From the NCBI RefSeq assembly GCF_018129005.1, contig NZ_JAAEDL010000004.1, positions 124,001 to 188,000 on the forward strand: DNA of 64,000 bases, read 5' to 3'. Position numbers and translations under genes: made by a program. Every line of letters begins with the position of its first letter. The first letter of the stretch is position 1. The notes below the pieces were generated by a model. The model ran no database searches. It was not told where the DNA came from and worked only from the letters and a program-made list of their open reading frames with translations. This stretch comes from Neoroseomonas eburnea (GTDB taxonomy: Bacteria > Pseudomonadota > Alphaproteobacteria > Acetobacterales > Acetobacteraceae). Below are positions 35,240-42,990 of this stretch, one piece after another.

Positions 35240-36606
35240 GATGCCGGTGCCTCTGCCAGGCGCCATCCGCCGCGCCCATTGCGCTTGGCCTCGTAGAGTG
35301 CCGCATCGGCACGGGCGAGCAGCCGTGCGGGGAGTTCGCCCGAAGCCGGGTCCCAGGTGGCGATGCCAAGGCTGAACCGTGGCGCCCGCGCGGCGGGCAT
35401 CGCATGGGCGCCCTGGATCAGCGCCGCGGCGCGCGCGGTCGCGATCGCGGCATCGGCGCCGTCGATCCAGAGGATGAACTCGTCGCCTCCGAAGCGCGCG
35501 GCGATGTCGTCCGGTCCCGCGGTTTCCCGCAGCAATCGGGCGGTGGCGCGCAACGCGGCGTCGCCGGCGTCATGCCCATGCTGGTCGTTCAGCGGCTTGA
35601 GGTTGTCGAGGTCGAGGAAGACCAGCGCGCCTGGTGCCGCCCGTCGCGGCACGAGACGCGCCTCCAGCGCATCGAGGAAGGCGCGGCGGTTGGCGAGGCC
35701 GGTGAGCGGATCGGTGCTGGCCTGGCGTTCGAGTTCCTGCTGCAGGCGGCCGAAGCCGAGCACGGCGCCGAGCGTCGCCGCCATGGAGCGGAGCACGGCG
35801 AGGTCCTCGGCATCCCAGGCGCGACCGCCGGGACTGCGCCAGGCGGCGAGCGCCGAGAGCGCGGGTGGCCGCCCGTGATGGTGCAGCAGCGCCGCCGGCT
35901 GGCCACCTTCGAGCGGCCCGAGCCAATCCTGTTCGGCGGCGAGGGCGAGGCCGGCGGCGGCGATCAGCCCGGCCGGCGGGTCGACGGTGCCGGCGGCGAC
36001 CTCGGGGCCGGTGGCGGTCGGCACCATCATTGCCGTGCCGGCGCAGCCGAGCGCCTCGCGCAGGCCGGCGAGCCCGCGCGCGACCGCCTCGCTGGCGGTG
36101 CCGGCGTGGCGCACCGCCTCGGCCAGGGCATCGAGCATCGCGGCGCGGCGGAGGCCGGCGGCGGCGGTGGCGGCGGCGGTTTCCTCCTGAGTGACGTCGT
36201 GCGCCGCGCCCCGCAGCCCGGCGAAGCCGCCGCGCGCATCGCCGAGCGGCGCCAGGGAGAGCGAGAGGCAGCGCGGCTGCCCGGATGCATCCGCCACCCA
36301 GGCGCGGTGGTTGCGCACCGCCTGGCGCAGGTCGAAGGGGCTCGGCCCGGCGCCGAGCAACAGCGAATCCGCCCGCCGCCCGAGCAGCCCCGCGGAGCGG
36401 TGCCCGAGCACGGTTTCCGGCCAGAGGAAGGTGAAGCGCCCGGTATTGTCAGTTTCGAACACCAGGTCGGAGCCGAGGCCGGCAAGATCCTGCCAGCGCT
36501 GACGCGACTCCAGCAGCGCCCCGTGCAGCGCGGCAGAGGCCGCCGCAGCGGGCGGGACCATCACCGACCAGTCCTCCGGGCGCAGCGCCGTGTTCATGGC
36601 CGGCAT
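35230..36606 (-). CDS. PAS/GAF-GGDEF diguanylate cyclase
   Basis: The 458-residue protein has a PAS-like N-terminus (about residues 35-130, SDLVFETDNTGRFTFLWPE), a GAF-like segment (150-285) and a C-terminal GGDEF domain starting at STDPLTGLANRRAFLDAL. The catalytic motif RFGGDEF at 371-377 and the metal-binding VFLDLDNLKPLND are intact, so it should make cyclic di-GMP. The inhibitory RxxD site normally placed five residues upstream has Gly364 instead of Arg, which suggests loss of product inhibition. No membrane segment or EAL domain is present. GGAGGGG lies seven bases before ATG 36606. Confidence 0.92.
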   Translation of the reverse strand: MPAMNTALRPEDWSVMVPPAAAASAALHGALLESRQRWQDLAGLGSDLVFETDNTGRFTFLWPETVLGHRSAGLLGRRADSLLLGAGPSPFDLRQAVRNHRAWVADASGQPRCLSLSLAPLGDARGGFAGLRGAAHDVTQEETAAATAAAGLRRAAMLDALAEAVRHAGTASEAVARGLAGLREALGCAGTAMMVPTATGPEVAAGTVDPPAGLIAAAGLALAAEQDWLGPLEGGQPAALLHHHGRPPALSALAAWRSPGGRAWDAEDLAVLRSMAATLGAVLGFGRLQQELERQASTDPLTGLANRRAFLDALEARLVPRRAAPGALVFLDLDNLKPLNDQHGHDAGDAALRATARLLRETAGPDDIAARFGGDEFILWIDGADAAIATARAAALIQGAHAMPAARAPRFSLGIATWDPASGELPARLLARADAALYEAKRNGRGGWRLAEAPASWN

Positions 36607-36754
36607 GGAAGCGCCCCTCCGATGAATCCCTCGTTAGCGCCGCGACACGACGGCCGGGGCCGGCCCGATGCGGCCGGCATGTCGCGCGTTGACAGTCCCG
36701 CCTCCGGGCCTCAAGGAACCGCGCCGCCCAGGACAGCCGGAGAGAGCAGCGCCC

Positions 36755-37591
36755 ATGGACACCATCGCCCTTCAGGCCCGGATCGAGTCGCTCTGGCAGG
36801 TCCGGGACAAGATCAATTCCGCGACCGCCGGCTCCGACCGCGCGGCGATCGAGGATGCGCTGGAGATGCTCGATTCCGGCAAGGCGCGCGTCGCCCAGCC
36901 GGACGGCAAGGGCAACTGGCATGTGAACCAGTGGCTCAAGCAGGCCGTGCTGCTGTCCTTTCGCCTGGTCGATTCCGCACCGATGGACACCGCCGCCGGT
37001 GCCTATGACAAGGTGCCGCTGAAGTTCGCCGGCTGGGGCGAGAACCGCTTCCGCGAGGCCGGCTTCCGCGCCGTGCCGGGCGCCGTGGTGCGCCGGTCCG
37101 CCTATATCGCGAAGAATGTCGTGTTGATGCCCTCCTTCGTGAATCTCGGCGCCTATGTCGATGAGGGCACGATGGTGGACACCTGGGCGACCGTCGGCTC
37201 CTGCGCGCAGATCGGCAGGAACGTGCACCTGTCGGGCGGCGTCGGCATCGGCGGCGTCCTCGAACCGCTGCAGGCCAATCCCGTGGTGATCGAGGACGAC
37301 TGCTTCATCGGCGCCCGCTCCGAGGTCGCGGAAGGCGTGATCGTCGAGCGTGGCGCGGTGCTGTCGATGGGCGTCTTCCTCGGCGCCTCGACCAAGATCA
37401 TCGACCGCGCGACCGGGGAGGTCTTCGTCGGCCGTGTGCCGTCCTACTCCGTGGTGGTGCCGGGCTCGCTGCCGGGCAAGCCGCTGCCGGACGGATCGCA
37501 GGGGCCCTCGCTCTACTGCGCCGTCATCGTCAAGCGCGTGGATGCGCAGACCCGCGCCAAGACCGCGATCAACGAGCTGCTGCGGGACTGA
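36755..37591 (+). CDS. dapD: 2,3,4,5-tetrahydropyridine-2,6-dicarboxylate N-succinyltransferase
   Basis: The 278-residue left-handed beta-helix acyltransferase transfers succinyl from succinyl-CoA in the succinylase branch of lysine/diaminopimelate synthesis. It carries [87 protein letters not shown] and [21 protein letters not shown] lies upstream of ATG 36755. dapE follows after seven bases, so the two are cotranscribed. Confidence 0.98.
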   Translation: MDTIALQARIESLWQVRDKINSATAGSDRAAIEDALEMLDSGKARVAQPDGKGNWHVNQWLKQAVLLSFRLVDSAPMDTAAGAYDKVPLKFAGWGENRFREAGFRAVPGAVVRRSAYIAKNVVLMPSFVNLGAYVDEGTMVDTWATVGSCAQIGRNVHLSGGVGIGGVLEPLQANPVVIEDDCFIGARSEVAEGVIVERGAVLSMGVFLGASTKIIDRATGEVFVGRVPSYSVVVPGSLPGKPLPDGSQGPSLYCAVIVKRVDAQTRAKTAINELLRD

Positions 37592-37598
37592 ACGCGAC

Positions 37599-38738
37599 AT
37601 GGCCACGGACCCGCTGCCCATCGCCCAGGCGCTGATCCGCTGCCCCTCCGTCACGCCGGCCGATGCCGGCGCGCTCGACGTGGTGCAGCGGCTGCTGGAA
37701 CCGCTTGGCTTCGGCTGCGAGCGGCTGGTCTTCGGCCCGGATGACTACCGGGTGGACAACCTGTTCGCCCGGCGCGGCAGCGGCGGCCCGCATTTCTGCT
37801 ACTGCGGCCATACCGACGTGGTGCCGCCGGGCGACCTCGCCGCCTGGTCGGACGACCCCTTCGCCGCCGTGGTGCGCGACGGCGTCCTCTATGGCCGCGG
37901 CGCCTGCGACATGAAGGGCGGCGTCGCCGCCTTCATCGCCGGGCTGACCGACTACCTGGCTGCCAAGCCCGACCATCGCGGCTCGATCTCGCTGCTGATC
38001 ACCGGCGACGAGGAAGCGCGCTCGGTGGACGGCACCGCCCGCGTGCTGGAATGGATGCAGCAGAACGGCCAGATCCCCGACATGGCGCTGGTGGGCGAGC
38101 CGACCAGCAGGCGCGTCCTCGGCGACACCATCAAGATCGGCCGGCGCGGCAGCCTCACCGCCTGGGTTAACGTGCACGGCAAGCAGGGCCACAGCGCCTA
38201 TCCGGCCGGGGCGGACAACCCGATCCATCGCCTGGTCGCCGCGCTGGCGCCGCTGCTCGCCGCGCCGCTCGACAACGGCAGCGAGTTCTTCCCGCCGACC
38301 ACCCTGCAGGTGACCGGCCTCGATGTCGGCAACACCACCTCGAACGTCATCCCGGCGGCGGCGCGGGCGATGATCAACATCCGCTTCAACGACCTGCACA
38401 GCTCCGCCGCGCTGACCGAACGGCTGCACGCCGCGCTGAAGGCCGCGGGGTGCCGCTACGAGATGCGCACCGAATGCTCGGGCGAGAGCTTCGTCACCCA
38501 GCCCGGCCCCTTCGTCGACGGGCTTTCCCGCGCCATCACCCGCGCGACGGGGGAAGTGCCGAAGCTCGACACCGGCGGCGGCACCTCGGATGCGCGCTTC
38601 ATCGCCCGCTATTGCCCGGTCGCCGAATTCGGCGCGGTGGGCGAGACGCCGCACCAGGTGAATGAGCGTGCCTCGGTCGAGGAACTCCGCCGCCTCGCCG
38701 ATGCCTACCGCATGATCCTCGAGGAGGCGCTCGGCTGA
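37599..38738 (+). CDS. dapE: Succinyl-diaminopimelate desuccinylase
   Basis: The 379-residue M20 zinc metallopeptidase-fold enzyme hydrolyses N-succinyl-LL-diaminopimelate. Metal and catalytic motifs are CGHTDVVPPGD, GRGACDMKGGVAAF, ITGDEEARSVDGT, LVGEPTS, GKQGHSAYP and HQVNERASVEE near the C-terminus. It acts with DapD directly upstream. Its stop lies against the reading frame of the following membrane protein. Confidence 0.98.
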   Translation: MATDPLPIAQALIRCPSVTPADAGALDVVQRLLEPLGFGCERLVFGPDDYRVDNLFARRGSGGPHFCYCGHTDVVPPGDLAAWSDDPFAAVVRDGVLYGRGACDMKGGVAAFIAGLTDYLAAKPDHRGSISLLITGDEEARSVDGTARVLEWMQQNGQIPDMALVGEPTSRRVLGDTIKIGRRGSLTAWVNVHGKQGHSAYPAGADNPIHRLVAALAPLLAAPLDNGSEFFPPTTLQVTGLDVGNTTSNVIPAAARAMINIRFNDLHSSAALTERLHAALKAAGCRYEMRTECSGESFVTQPGPFVDGLSRAITRATGEVPKLDTGGGTSDARFIARYCPVAEFGAVGETPHQVNERASVEELRRLADAYRMILEEALG

Positions 38739-38842
38739 GCGGCTCCGCCCCGCCGCCGGCCGGCCCGGTCACCCGCGGCATCGCGGGCGTCCTGCTGCTG
38801 GCGCGTGGCCAGGCGGCCGGCGCGGCGGCCATTGCGCCGACG

Positions 38843-39313
38843 ATGGAGGATGCGCGCGCCTCCTTCCTCTCCGCGGTGATCTGCCTGCCGCTCTTCCTGC
38901 TGCTGCGCACCTTCGCGGTCGGGGAGGCGGCGCCCGATCCGGCGCGCGCGCTGGTCGCCGACCTGCTCGCCTATGTCTGCTCCTGGGCCGGCTTCGCCCT
39001 GGCCTCGCTGCCGCTGGCGGAGGCGATGGGCCGGCGCGCCCAGTGGCCGCGCCTGATCGCGGCGTGGAACTGGGCGAACCTGGTGCAGTACGTGGTGCTC
39101 GCCGTGCTCATGGTGCCGTCGCTGCTCGGCCTGCCGGGCGCGGTGACGGATGCGCTGGGGCTGCTGGGCCTGGGCTATGCCTTCTGGCTGCAGTGGTTCG
39201 TGGCGCGGGCGACGCTCGGTGTCAGCGGACCACGGGCGGCGGCTTTCGTCGCGCTCGACCTCGGCATCGCGATCTTTCTCTCCGGGCTGGTCGTCCGGAT
39301 GTCGGCGGGCTGA
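38843..39313 (+). CDS. Uncharacterised membrane protein (about five membrane segments), start uncertain
   Basis: From the first ATG the product has 156 residues and four to five hydrophobic segments (FLSAVICLPLFLLLRTF, AYVCSWAGFALASLPLA, WANLVQYVVLAVLMVPSLL, YAFWLQWFVARATLG, LDLGIAIFLSGLVVRM). The frame continues upstream without a stop to 38735 and includes a protein-like stretch, GIAGVLLLARGQAAGAAA. The only plausible earlier start is CTG 38735, which overlaps the dapE TGA. I do not recognise the family, although similar small membrane proteins follow dapE in some Rhodospirillales (recollection). Confidence 0.7.
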   Translation: MEDARASFLSAVICLPLFLLLRTFAVGEAAPDPARALVADLLAYVCSWAGFALASLPLAEAMGRRAQWPRLIAAWNWANLVQYVVLAVLMVPSLLGLPGAVTDALGLLGLGYAFWLQWFVARATLGVSGPRAAAFVALDLGIAIFLSGLVVRMSAG

Positions 39314-39363
39314 ACCCGGCGCGTCGCGGCCGAAGGCGATCGGCCGCAGACGGAAGGACAGGG

Positions 39364-39435
39364 TGCCGCGGGCAGGATTCGAACCTGCGACGCGCGGCTC
39401 TTCAAACCGCCGCTCCACCTCTGGGCTACCCCGGC
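39364..39435 (-). tRNA. tRNA-like gene, anticodon position reads GAA (tRNA-Phe?), non-canonical
   Basis: On the minus strand it folds as a 72-nt cloverleaf: acceptor GCCGGGG with CCGCGGC, D arm GCCC...GAGC, anticodon arm GCGGT-TTGAAGA-GCCGC, five-base variable loop GCGTC and perfect T arm GCAGG-TTCGAAT-CCTGC. U33 and the loop place GAA as anticodon (Phe). It departs from normal tRNA-Phe: G-G at acceptor pair 5-68, C-A at 12-23, G instead of A at position 21 and G37 instead of A37. After the discriminator A the genome reads CC then C, so the CCA end is not encoded. It may be a diverged functional tRNA or a decaying one. Confidence 0.65.
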
Positions 39436-39563
39436 AATCCAGGGCAGGGACACTGGGCCGGCGCTCCCGCGAGCGTCGGGCGTCAGTGTCCGGAGGCAAA
39501 TCGCCGCATGATCACGGCCGCGTGCATGTCATCGGGGCGGAGCGGCATGCAAGCGCAACCGGC

Positions 39564-40325
39564 TCACCGCCAGTCGAGCGGTTCCGCGTAGCGCACGCCG
39601 GTGAGCACCAGCCCTTCCGGTGGTGCGGTCTGCCCGGCGCGGGTGCGGTCGCGGCCGTCGAGCACGCTGCGCGGCCAGGAGGCCGGGCGCTTGCCGAGGC
39701 CGACCTCCGCCAGCGTGCCGACCATGTTGCGCACCTGGTGATGGAGGAAGGAACGCGCCTCCGCGGTGATGACCACCTCATCCCCGAAGCGCGACACATC
39801 CAGCCGGTCGAGCGTGCGCAGCGCGGACTTCGCCTGGCAGGCGGCGGCGCGGTAGGCGGAGAAGTCATGCTTGCCGAGCAGCCCCTGTGCCGCTTCGTGC
39901 ATCGCCCCGGCATCGAGCCGCCGCTGCACGTGCCACACGCGCCCGAGGTCGAGCGCCGGCCGCGCGCGGCGATTGAGGATGCGGTACCGGTAGGCGCGGC
40001 CGATGGCGGAGAAGCGTGCCGACCATTCCCCGGCCACCGGCGCCGCGCCGAGCACGGCGACCGGGTGCGGTCTGGTGTGGAAGTTCAGCGCTTCCCTGAC
40101 ACGTTCCGGCGGCAACTCGGCGGCGAGCGTCACCTGCGCCACCTGGCCTTCGGCGTGCACGCCGGCGTCGGTCCGGCCGGCGGCGGTGAAGGTCGGGACC
40201 TCGCCACCGTTCAGGTGCGCCGCGGCGTCCTCCAGCACCTGCTGGACCGACAGCCCCTCCGCCTGGCGCTGCCAGCCGATGAAGGGCGCGCCGTCGTATT
40301 CGAGCAGGAGCGCGTAGGTGGGCAT
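39564..40325 (-). CDS. truA: tRNA pseudouridine(38-40) synthase
   Basis: The 253-residue enzyme makes pseudouridine in the tRNA anticodon arm. It begins [20 protein letters not shown], has the catalytic Asp53 in AAGRTDAGVHA, then FSAIGRAYRYRILNRR and a late FLHHQVRNMVGTL. Its ATG overlaps the fmt stop by one base (TGATG), a common alphaproteobacterial arrangement. It is the last gene of the def-fmt-truA group. Confidence 0.97.
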   Translation of the reverse strand: MPTYALLLEYDGAPFIGWQRQAEGLSVQQVLEDAAAHLNGGEVPTFTAAGRTDAGVHAEGQVAQVTLAAELPPERVREALNFHTRPHPVAVLGAAPVAGEWSARFSAIGRAYRYRILNRRARPALDLGRVWHVQRRLDAGAMHEAAQGLLGKHDFSAYRAAACQAKSALRTLDRLDVSRFGDEVVITAEARSFLHHQVRNMVGTLAEVGLGKRPASWPRSVLDGRDRTRAGQTAPPEGLVLTGVRYAEPLDWR

Positions 40326-41230
40326 CAGCCGAGCACGGTCCCGGCGGGCAGCGCGAAGCCGCGCAGGAAGGCATCGGCATCCATCGCCGCGCGGCCAGGG
40401 CGCTGCAGCCGCGTCAGGCGCAGCGCGCCATCCCCGCAGGCGACGAGCGCCGCATCGTCGAGCAAGACGCCCGGCGCGCCCGCACCGGCTTCGATGCGCG
40501 CGGCGAGGACGCGGATCTGCTCGCCCTGGTGCTGGAAGTAGGTGCCGGGCCAGGGGTTCAGCGCGCGTACGCGGCGTTCCAGCGCCGCGGCGCCCTGCGA
40601 CCAGTCGAGCCGGCCGTCCTCCTTGGTCAGCTTGGGCGCGTAGGTGACGCCCTGTTCCGGCTGCGGCATGGCGGGCGGGTCCTCCGCCAGCGCGCGCAGG
40701 ATCAGCCGCGCGCCGATCTCCGCCAGCGCGTCGTGCAGCGCCTGGACGGTGGTCTCCGGGCCAATCGGCGTCGCCTCCTTCAGCAGCATGGGGCCGGTGT
40801 CGAGGCCTTCCTCCATGCGCATGATCGTCACGCCGCTCTCGGCATCGCCGGCCAGGATGGCGGCATGGATCGGCGCCGCGCCGCGCCAGCGCGGCAGCAG
40901 GGACGCATGGATGTTGAGGCAGCCGCGCCGCGGCGCGTCGAGCATCGCCCTGGGCAGGATGAGCCCATAGGCGGCGACCACCGCGGCGTCGAGATCGAGC
41001 GCGGCGAAGGCCTCATGCTCGGCGATATCGCGCTTCAGCCGGGCGGGGGTGCGGATTTCGAGGCCGAGTTCCAGCGCGGCGCGATGCACCGGGCAGGGGG
41101 TTTCCTTCTGGCCACGACCGGCGGGGCGCGGCGGCTGGCAGTAGACCGCGACGATGTCGTGGCCGGCGGCGTGCAGGGCGCGCAGGGCCGGGACGGCGAA
41201 GTCCGGGCTGCCCATGAAAGCCAGGCGCAT
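40325..41230 (-). CDS. fmt: Methionyl-tRNA formyltransferase
   Basis: The 301-residue enzyme formylates initiator Met-tRNA with 10-formyl-tetrahydrofolate. It shows [19 protein letters not shown], the loop [17 protein letters not shown], the catalytic [17 protein letters not shown] and the Asp of [11 protein letters not shown], followed by the C-terminal tRNA-binding domain. It is coupled to truA and separated from def by a repeat-rich 256-bp gap, so def and fmt may not share a transcript here. Confidence 0.97.
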   Translation of the reverse strand: MRLAFMGSPDFAVPALRALHAAGHDIVAVYCQPPRPAGRGQKETPCPVHRAALELGLEIRTPARLKRDIAEHEAFAALDLDAAVVAAYGLILPRAMLDAPRRGCLNIHASLLPRWRGAAPIHAAILAGDAESGVTIMRMEEGLDTGPMLLKEATPIGPETTVQALHDALAEIGARLILRALAEDPPAMPQPEQGVTYAPKLTKEDGRLDWSQGAAALERRVRALNPWPGTYFQHQGEQIRVLAARIEAGAGAPGVLLDDAALVACGDGALRLTRLQRPGRAAMDADAFLRGFALPAGTVLG

Positions 41231-41240
41231 GCGTCACGCG

Positions 41241-41447
41241 CCGGAGAGGGGCGCCGCCCCTCTCCGGACCTCTTCCCGCCAAAGGCCTAAAGGCCTTTGG
41301 AAACCAGCAGCTGGGGCGCGCCACATCGGCTCGGTTGCTCCCGAAAAGGACGGTCTCCAAGGGCCTTGAGGCCTTTGGCCGGAGGGGTGCGGGGAGGGCG
41401 GAGCCCTCCCCGAGGCAGGCCGGGGTGCGGGGAGGGCGGAGCCCTCC
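41241..41447. repeat. Cluster of dispersed hairpin repeats between def and fmt
   Basis: From left to right: a 12-bp perfect stem (41241-41252 with 41256-41267); a 10-bp stem CCAAAGGCCT and AGGCCTTTGG (41279-41300); a near copy at 41357-41378; and two direct copies of a 26-base unit (41384-41409 and 41422-41447, period 38) that each contain GGAGGGCGGAGCCCTCC. The CCAAAG stem recurs at 16459, 54044 and 54184. Confidence 0.75.
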
Positions 41448-41486
41448 GCGACAGCAGCGCCGCGGCACGGGGGCGCCGGATTTCCG

Positions 41487-42014
41487 TCAGTCCCGCTGCT
41501 TCGCCTTCAGCTCCTTCGCGAGCTTCCGCAGCAGCATGTTCCGCTTCAACGCGCTCAGGTAGTCCACGAACAGCACGCCATCGAGGTGGTCGATCTCGTG
41601 CTGCAGGCAGGCGGCCATCAGCCCTTCGCCCTCGATCTCGTGCCGCGCGCCCGTCAGGTCGCGGTAGCGCACCTTCACCACCGCCGGCCGCGTCACCTCG
41701 GCATACTGGCCGGGCAGGGACAGGCAGCCCTCCTCCCGCGTCGCCAGTTCCTTGCTCGCGGCCACGATCTCCGGGTTCACCAGCACGATCGGGTCCTGCT
41801 GCTCGTCCTTCTGGAGGTCGATGACGACAAGGCGCAGCAGTTCCCCCACCTGGGGGGCGGCAAGGCCGATGCCCGGCGCGGCGTACATCGCGGCCAGCAT
41901 GCGCGGCGCAAGGGCGCGGACCCTGTCGGCGTCCGCCTCCGCCACCGGCTTCGCCTTGGCGCGCAGCCGCGGGTCGGGAACGAGCAGGATCGGCAGGTTC
42001 GGTGTGTCTGTCAT
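41487..42014 (-). CDS. def: Peptide deformylase
   Basis: The 175-residue metalloenzyme removes the formyl group from new polypeptides. The three family motifs are present: GIGLAAPQ (48-55), EEGCLSLP with metal ligand Cys97, and QHEIDHLDG with His139, His143 and catalytic Glu140. It is a typical type 1 enzyme. It lies beside fmt on the same strand and divergent from the Hsp20 gene. Confidence 0.97.
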   Translation of the reverse strand: MTDTPNLPILLVPDPRLRAKAKPVAEADADRVRALAPRMLAAMYAAPGIGLAAPQVGELLRLVVIDLQKDEQQDPIVLVNPEIVAASKELATREEGCLSLPGQYAEVTRPAVVKVRYRDLTGARHEIEGEGLMAACLQHEIDHLDGVLFVDYLSALKRNMLLRKLAKELKAKQRD

Positions 42015-42052
42015 GGCGGGAGGTGCGGGCATGTAGCCCTCGCGGCCCCCCC

Positions 42053-42080
42053 TTGCAACCGCCTCTCCGCCCGCCAAAAT
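42053..42080 (+). promoter_or_regulatory. Weak candidate promoter for the Hsp20 gene
   Basis: TTGCAA at 42053-42058 and CAAAAT at 42075-42080 are 16 bases apart, about 65 bases before the Hsp20 start, and each matches four of six consensus bases. A heat-shock (RpoH) promoter was looked for and not clearly found. This is only a position-based candidate. Confidence 0.25.
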
Positions 42081-42146
42081 CACTGAGCGGCGGGGTGCTT
42101 CGGGTCCCGCCGACCGCTTCGCTCTCGAATGAGGAGGCCTTCTGCC

Positions 42147-42605
42147 GTGTCCCGCCAGTCGCTGTTCGGCTCGCCCCTGTTCCTCGGCTTCGACCACCTC
42201 GAGCAGATGCTCGACCGGGTCGGCAAGAACGCCGAGGGCTACCCCCCCTACAACATCGAGCAGATCGGCGAGAGCCGCCTGCGCATCACCCTCGCCGTCG
42301 CGGGCTTCGCGATGGACGACCTGCAGATCACGCAGGAGGACAACCAGCTCGTCATCCGCGGCCGGCAGAAGGACGATGCGGAAGGGCGCGTCTTCCTCCA
42401 TCGCGGCATCGCCGCGCGCCAGTTCCAGCGCGCCTTCGTGATGGCCGAGGGGATGGAGGTGGAGGGTGCCTGGCTCGACAACGGCCTGCTGCACATCGAG
42501 CTGAAGCGCCCGCAGCCGGAAAGCCGGGTCAAGACGATCCGCATCGGCGCCAGGGGCAACGGCGCCACGACCGCGATCGTCGACGCCCGCACCGACAGGA
42601 GCTGA
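42147..42605 (+). CDS. Hsp20/alpha-crystallin family small heat shock protein (IbpA-like)
   Basis: The 152-residue chaperone starts at GTG 42147, chosen because GAGGAGG at 42131-42137 lies nine bases upstream and the product then begins (M)SRQSLFGSPLFLGFDHLE, the usual alphaproteobacterial IbpA start. The alpha-crystallin domain spans about residues 30-125 (YPPYNIEQIGESRLRITLA, FAMDDLQITQEDNQLVIRG, GVL-like GLLHIELKRP). ATG 42129 is an alternative start. It holds unfolded proteins during heat or oxidative stress and is followed by DUF1150. Confidence 0.94.
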   Translation: MSRQSLFGSPLFLGFDHLEQMLDRVGKNAEGYPPYNIEQIGESRLRITLAVAGFAMDDLQITQEDNQLVIRGRQKDDAEGRVFLHRGIAARQFQRAFVMAEGMEVEGAWLDNGLLHIELKRPQPESRVKTIRIGARGNGATTAIVDARTDRS

Positions 42606-42684
42606 ACCCTTTCATCGAAACCGGGCCCATTCGGGCCGGAATATCCGCACGGGCCTTCGGGACGTGTCGGAAGGAGACCACGCC

Positions 42685-42948
42685 ATGACCGACAACGACA
42701 TCGACCGGGACGAGGCCGAGCGCGACGCGGATGTGCTGCCGCCGGAGGCGCTGCGGTCCCTCTCCCCTCTCGCCTGGGCGCGCTACGGCGCGGCGAGCAT
42801 CGCCTATGTCCGCCCCGTGGTGGTGAACGGCCAGCCGGCGGTGGCGATCCATGCCGCCGACGGCACGCCGATCGGCGCCGCGCCGACCCTGGCGCTGGCC
42901 ACCGCGGCGATCCTGCAGCACGGCATGGGTGCGGCGCTGGTGCATTGA
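42685..42948 (+). CDS. DUF1150 family protein
   Basis: The 87-residue protein has a charged N-terminus and the conserved centre LSPLAWARYGAASIAYVRPV, then AVAIHAADGTPIGAAPTLALA. Small DUF1150 proteins usually follow the Hsp20 gene in alphaproteobacteria, as here, and their role is unknown. ATG 42685 is supported by AAGGAG at 42671-42676. Confidence 0.88.
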   Translation: MTDNDIDRDEAERDADVLPPEALRSLSPLAWARYGAASIAYVRPVVVNGQPAVAIHAADGTPIGAAPTLALATAAILQHGMGAALVH

Positions 42949-42990
42949 GCGGCCGCCGCCGCCGTTGCACAGTCTGCCCCTCCGGAATCC

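Noticed and set aside
39364..39435. Selenocysteine tRNA
   Set aside because: The plus strand happens to read CTTCAAA like a tRNA-Sec anticodon loop, but the T arm shows the gene is on the minus strand. The variable arm is only five bases and the acceptor has seven pairs.
42015..42146. CIRCE or ROSE-type heat-shock element upstream of Hsp20
   Set aside because: No TTAGCACTC-type inverted repeat and no convincing U-rich thermometer hairpin covering the GAGGAGG could be found.
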